A program made the position numbers and the translations under genes. This document shows positions 5,773 to 8,372 of a stretch of DNA of 8,372 nucleotides, piece after piece. Below the pieces are notes generated by a model that saw only the letters and a program-made list of their open reading frames with translations, made no database searches and was not told where the DNA came from. The stretch is taken from assembly GCA_913061425.1 (NCBI GenBank), contig CAJXUO010000042.1, forward strand, positions 1 through 8,372, in the 5' to 3' direction. The stretch comes from an uncultured Lutibacter sp. Its GTDB lineage: Bacteria > Bacteroidota > Bacteroidia > Flavobacteriales > Flavobacteriaceae. Each line of letters starts with the position of its first letter. Within the stretch, counting starts at the first letter, position 1.

Positions 5773-7092
5773 TTATTGAGTTATTGATTTTCCTAAATAA
5801 AAATCTAAGACTTTAGTTTTAAACACAAAATCATATTTAGCGTTTATTAACGACGATTCTGCATTAAACAACCTAACTCTTCCTTGATCTAAATCAAATG
5901 CATTCATGGAACCAATGTTATATTTTTCTTGAGAGTTGTTGAAAGATAACTGTTGAGCTTTCAAAGAAGTTTTAGCGGCGTCATAAGTTCTAAAAGCAGC
6001 TTTAGCATCTGTAAATGCACGTTGAATCGTTGCTTCAAGATTTAACTTTGCACGTTCTAAATTTAACTGAGAATTCTTTTCTTGAATTTTAGATTTAGCA
6101 ACGGCTGTTTTATTTTGAAATCTAGAAAAAATAGGAATATTTGCGTTTAAAGAAAAATTATGTCCTTTATTATCATTTAATTGATCAAAAAAAGCAACAT
6201 CACTAGACAAGTTAGAGAAAAATACATTTGTTCCAAATCCATAACTTAAAGTTACAGTTGGCATAAAACCACTTTTAAAAATTTCTGTACTCAATTTAGC
6301 GTTTTCAATATTTTTTTCAGCAATTTTTATTTCGTTTCTGTTTTTAAAAGCATGCTCTAAAATAGGAGTGACATTGTCGTATAATAAAGCGTCTGATGGT
6401 GCATCAATATTAATTGATTGAACATCAAAACCATCAAAAGATACTTGTAAAAATTGCGATAACGTTAATTTTGCCAATGCTAAACTATTTTCTGCAACCG
6501 TTACTTTTTGTATATCACTACTCAAAGTTGCCAATACATCATTAATATTTGCTTTTGGCTGTACACCTGCATCTACCAATTCTTTAACTTGAGTTAACTG
6601 CTTGTTCGTAAAATCAAACTGTTTTTTAGCGGTTACTAAGTTCTCTTTATTAAAAAGTATGTTTAGGTAAGCATTCACAACATTCAGAGAAATATCATCC
6701 TTAATTCTAGCTAATTCTAACTCATCCGTTTCTAATGTTAGTATAGATTGCTTATAATTATTTCTGTTTCTAAAGCCATTAAAAATAGTTTCAGAAGCAT
6801 TAATTCCAACATTTGTATTGTTACTGGTTCTGTCTACAAACGAACCTGAAAAGACCTGTACATTCCCAAGACTTAAACTTTGAGAAACATTCGCTCCAAC
6901 TGAAGGTAGAAAAGCCCCTTTAGCGGCTTTAATGTTTTCTTCATTTATCAATAATGAATTTTCAGCTTGTTTAACAGTTATATTATTTTCTATTGCGTGG
7001 TTTACACATTCTTGAAGTGTCCATTTTTTAGTTTGAGCGTTAATAGAGATACTAACTAACAGTACTAAAACTAGTAGAAATTTTGTTTTCAT
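5773..7092 (-). CDS. TolC-family outer membrane efflux protein
   Basis: A 439-aa protein with a Sec signal peptide (MKTKFLLVLVLLVSISINA, probable cleavage A19|Q20). Two tandem outer-membrane-efflux repeats follow, at about residues 26-215 and 243-432. Each has long alpha-helical coiled stretches (such as 120-215 and 330-390) and a pair of beta strands: FLPSVGANVSQSLS with NVGINASETIFNGF, and FMPTVTLSYGFG with FSLNANIPIFSRF. This is the TolC trimeric channel-tunnel architecture at normal length. It would carry solutes from an RND, MacB or ABC pump through the outer membrane. No periplasmic adaptor or pump gene adjoins it; the ABC exporter two genes on is not of the type usually paired with TolC without an adaptor. 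The 87-bp upstream gap contains no clear TAnnTTTG promoter, so readthrough from the SCO unit is possible. Confidence 0.92.
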   Translation of the reverse strand: MKTKFLLVLVLLVSISINAQTKKWTLQECVNHAIENNITVKQAENSLLINEENIKAAKGAFLPSVGANVSQSLSLGNVQVFSGSFVDRTSNNTNVGINASETIFNGFRNRNNYKQSILTLETDELELARIKDDISLNVVNAYLNILFNKENLVTAKKQFDFTNKQLTQVKELVDAGVQPKANINDVLATLSSDIQKVTVAENSLALAKLTLSQFLQVSFDGFDVQSINIDAPSDALLYDNVTPILEHAFKNRNEIKIAEKNIENAKLSTEIFKSGFMPTVTLSYGFGTNVFFSNLSSDVAFFDQLNDNKGHNFSLNANIPIFSRFQNKTAVAKSKIQEKNSQLNLERAKLNLEATIQRAFTDAKAAFRTYDAAKTSLKAQQLSFNNSQEKYNIGSMNAFDLDQGRVRLFNAESSLINAKYDFVFKTKVLDFYLGKSITQ

Positions 7093-7142
7093 AAATATTT
7101 TTTGATTTTTTAATCGATTTTCTATTGATAAGACGAGTAAAA

Positions 7143-7158
7143 TTACAATTTGTTACAA
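7143..7158. promoter_or_regulatory. TTACAA direct repeat, one helical turn apart, upstream of tolC
   Basis: TTACAA occurs at 7143-7148 and again at 7153-7158, exactly 10 bp apart, in the gap 51-66 bp before the tolC ATG. Same-face direct repeats can be regulator half-sites. In DNA this AT-rich, chance recurrence is quite possible, and no matching regulator is present. Confidence 0.2.
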
Positions 7159-7179
7159 AAACGCTTTCTTATAAAAATG

Positions 7180-7392
7180 TTAATTTTTATTTCTCACTTT
7201 ATATCTATAAATTACATACAAAGCTCCAGCAACTAAAATATAAGGAAAAGCCATTAAAAACAGTATTCCAGCATTCAAACCTTCAGCCATGTCTACGGTT
7301 CCGTTTTCAGCAACAGCTTTACACATAGCGCATTGAGCATTTGATGGAATTATCATCAATAAAAAAAATAAAAGGGTCAAACTTTTTTTCAT
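7180..7392 (-). CDS. Small CxxC membrane protein linked to SCO/DUF420
   Basis: A 70-aa protein with an N-terminal hydrophobic segment resembling a signal peptide (about residues 1-19, SNA|Q). The CAMC motif (C21, M23, C24) follows immediately, then a short acidic stretch, a membrane helix at about 42-62, and a basic tail RYKVRNKN. If the signal is cleaved, the two cysteines sit at the very N-terminus of the mature protein on the periplasmic side, with the basic tail in the cytoplasm. Its ATG directly follows the stop of the DUF420 gene (zero spacing), implying translational coupling. I recall small proteins of this type next to SCO/DUF420 genes in Bacteroidota, without a named function. A role in thiol or copper handling during cytochrome oxidase assembly is inferred from motif and context only. 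Confidence 0.8.
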   Translation of the reverse strand: MKKSLTLLFFLLMIIPSNAQCAMCKAVAENGTVDMAEGLNAGILFLMAFPYILVAGALYVIYRYKVRNKN

Positions 7393-7911
7393 CTAGTAGT
7401 ATGGAGAAATCATTAGATAAACTACAACACCTGTAACTGCAACATATAGCCATAATGGGAACGTAATTTTTGCAATTTTTTTATGAGCATCAAACTTTCC
7501 TAATTTTGCTCGAACGTAGGTAATTAAAACAAATGGAATCACTGCGATAGATAAAATAATATGACTTACTAAAATAATGAAGTAAATTGTTTTTTCCATT
7601 CCTTCACCACCAAATTCTGTAGAGTCGGAAGTCATATGATACAATACATACATCAGTAAAAAAACGACTGATAATACTATCGCAAACTTATTTAGTTTTT
7701 CATGTAACTGTCTGTTTCCTTTTTTTATGGCAATAACCGCTAAAACTAATATGACAGCAGTCAACGCATTTATTGAGGCGTAAATTGGAGGTAAAAAAAC
7801 AGGTAATTCAAAATCAACTTTTACTCTAAAAAGTGATGCAACTGCCAATGGTAAAACAATTGATAAAACAATAATTATGCGATTATATCTTTTTTCTTCT
7901 GATGTTTTCAT
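7393..7911 (-). CDS. DUF420 membrane protein (YozB/CtaM family), cytochrome oxidase assembly
   Basis: A 172-aa integral membrane protein with five predicted helices: about residues 11-28, 40-62, 74-94, 108-132 and 147-168. Four histidines lie at or near helix ends: H70 (QLHEKL), H92 (LYHMTS), H117 (VSHIIL) and H143 (DAHKKI). This is the expected DUF420 pattern and length. The Bacillus subtilis member YozB (CtaM) is needed to make active cytochrome c oxidase, apparently at the copper-site assembly step; the same role is inferred here. Its ATG overlaps the SCO stop (ATGA, 7908-7911), and its TAG directly abuts the next ATG, so the three genes are tightly coupled. Confidence is high for the family and moderate for the function. 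Confidence 0.88.
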   Translation of the reverse strand: MKTSEEKRYNRIIIVLSIVLPLAVASLFRVKVDFELPVFLPPIYASINALTAVILVLAVIAIKKGNRQLHEKLNKFAIVLSVVFLLMYVLYHMTSDSTEFGGEGMEKTIYFIILVSHIILSIAVIPFVLITYVRAKLGKFDAHKKIAKITFPLWLYVAVTGVVVYLMISPYY

Positions 7912-8372
7912 TCTTTTAAAAGTAGTTTAATGTCTTGTTTTAATTCATTTATTTGATCCCCAAATTCATTTTCTTTCAGTGCTCTATAATACATGATTGG
8001 ATTTCCATTGTCATCATATCTAGATCTAATATATCCCTCTTTATCTATCAATGCAAATAATCCAGAATGTTCAAATCCACCTATTTCTTCTGAGCCAACT
8101 CCAGCATATAACTTAAAACCTTGTTTTGCTAACTCATAGACTTCTTCTTGAGGTTTACCAGATAACAAATGCCAATTAGGACTTGAGATTTTATACTCTT
8201 TAGCATAGGCGTTTAAAACTTCAGAAGTGTCAAATGTCGGGTTAATTGAAAAAGAAGCAATTCCAAAATTTGGATTTCCAAAAAATTCGTTTTGAATCTC
8301 TACCATCTTCGCATTCATCATAGGACAAATAGTAGGACATGTAGTAAAGAAAAATTCAGCTACATAAACCTT
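7908..8372 (-). CDS. SCO1/SenC-family copper chaperone (5' end outside window)
   Basis: The frame is open to the window edge, so the gene begins beyond 8372; the internal ATG at 8321 is not the start. The 154 visible residues begin KVYVAEFFFTTCPTICPMM, which holds the CxxxC copper site (codons at 8339-8337 and 8327-8325). They continue with IASFSINPTFDT (thioredoxin-fold strand) and the third copper ligand in GGFEHSG (His codon 8069-8067), followed by LIDKEGYIR. All three metal ligands are present, so the protein should bind copper. SCO proteins are membrane-anchored in the periplasm and deliver or reduce copper at the CuA site of cytochrome oxidase. The stop overlaps the DUF420 ATG by 4 nt. 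The membrane anchor and any promoter lie outside the window. Confidence 0.93.
   Translation of the reverse strand, partial: KVYVAEFFFTTCPTICPMMNAKMVEIQNEFFGNPNFGIASFSINPTFDTSEVLNAYAKEYKISSPNWHLLSGKPQEEVYELAKQGFKLYAGVGSEEIGGFEHSGLFALIDKEGYIRSRYDDNGNPIMYYRALKENEFGDQINELKQDIKLLLKE

Noticed and set aside
7171..7190. 8-bp all-AT hairpin at the end of the 70-aa gene as a terminator
   Set aside because: The stem (ATAAAAAT/ATTTTTAT) has no G-C pair and overlaps the stop codon, with no continuous U-tract directly after it; in DNA this AT-rich such pairings arise by chance.
7125..7328. 67-aa ORF on the + strand across the tolC/70-aa spacer
   Set aside because: It runs antisense through most of the CAMC small-protein gene, has low-complexity Phe/Lys/Gln content, and has no family resemblance.

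Overview
The window comes from an AT-rich genome of the phylum Bacteroidota, most likely family Flavobacteriaceae. Four things point there: a TAnnTTTG-type promoter (-33 TTG, 18-nt spacer, TATCTTTG) in front of tsaB, starts without Shine-Dalgarno sequences, two lipoproteins of Bacteroidota style, and a SCO / DUF420 / small CAMC membrane protein gene order that I recall from flavobacteria. Genus cannot be decided from the sequence alone.

Layout. The left part (1-3001) reads on the + strand: the 3' end of a DUF255 (YyaL/SSP411-type) thioredoxin-domain gene; a 38-codon ORF that looks like the first quarter of a DUF1304 membrane protein; a lipoprotein metallophosphatase closest in motif pattern to ADPRM (Mn-dependent ADP-ribose/CDP-alcohol diphosphatase); and a 602-aa lipoprotein with a carboxypeptidase-regulatory-like domain and further beta-rich modules. 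The right part (3199-8372) reads entirely on the - strand. In transcription order it holds a SCO1/SenC copper chaperone (its 5' end lies outside the window), a DUF420 protein (YozB/CtaM type), a 70-aa CxxC membrane protein, a TolC-family outer-membrane channel, tsaB, and an MsbA-type ABC exporter. The two halves converge on a 197-bp spacer (3002-3198) filled with two GC-richer, repeat-like palindromic elements.

How the genes work together. SCO, DUF420 and the 70-aa protein are fused tightly (ATGA overlap, then zero spacing) and probably form one translationally coupled unit for copper insertion and assembly of a respiratory cytochrome oxidase. The TolC channel may be read from the same transcript or on its own; its pump partners are not here. 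A convincing intrinsic terminator separates tolC from tsaB, and its U-tract overlaps the -33 element of a strong-looking flavobacterial promoter. That promoter's -7 box lies only 7 bp before the tsaB ATG, implying an almost leaderless tsaB mRNA. The ABC exporter follows tsaB closely and is probably co-transcribed.

Most of the window is ordinary chromosomal content. The points worth a second look are the CAMC small protein in the oxidase-assembly unit, the near-leaderless tsaB promoter/terminator overlap, the truncated DUF1304 remnant, the exported ADPRM-like enzyme, and the dispersed-repeat-like spacer. I found no CRISPR array, tRNA, rRNA, transposase or phage gene.
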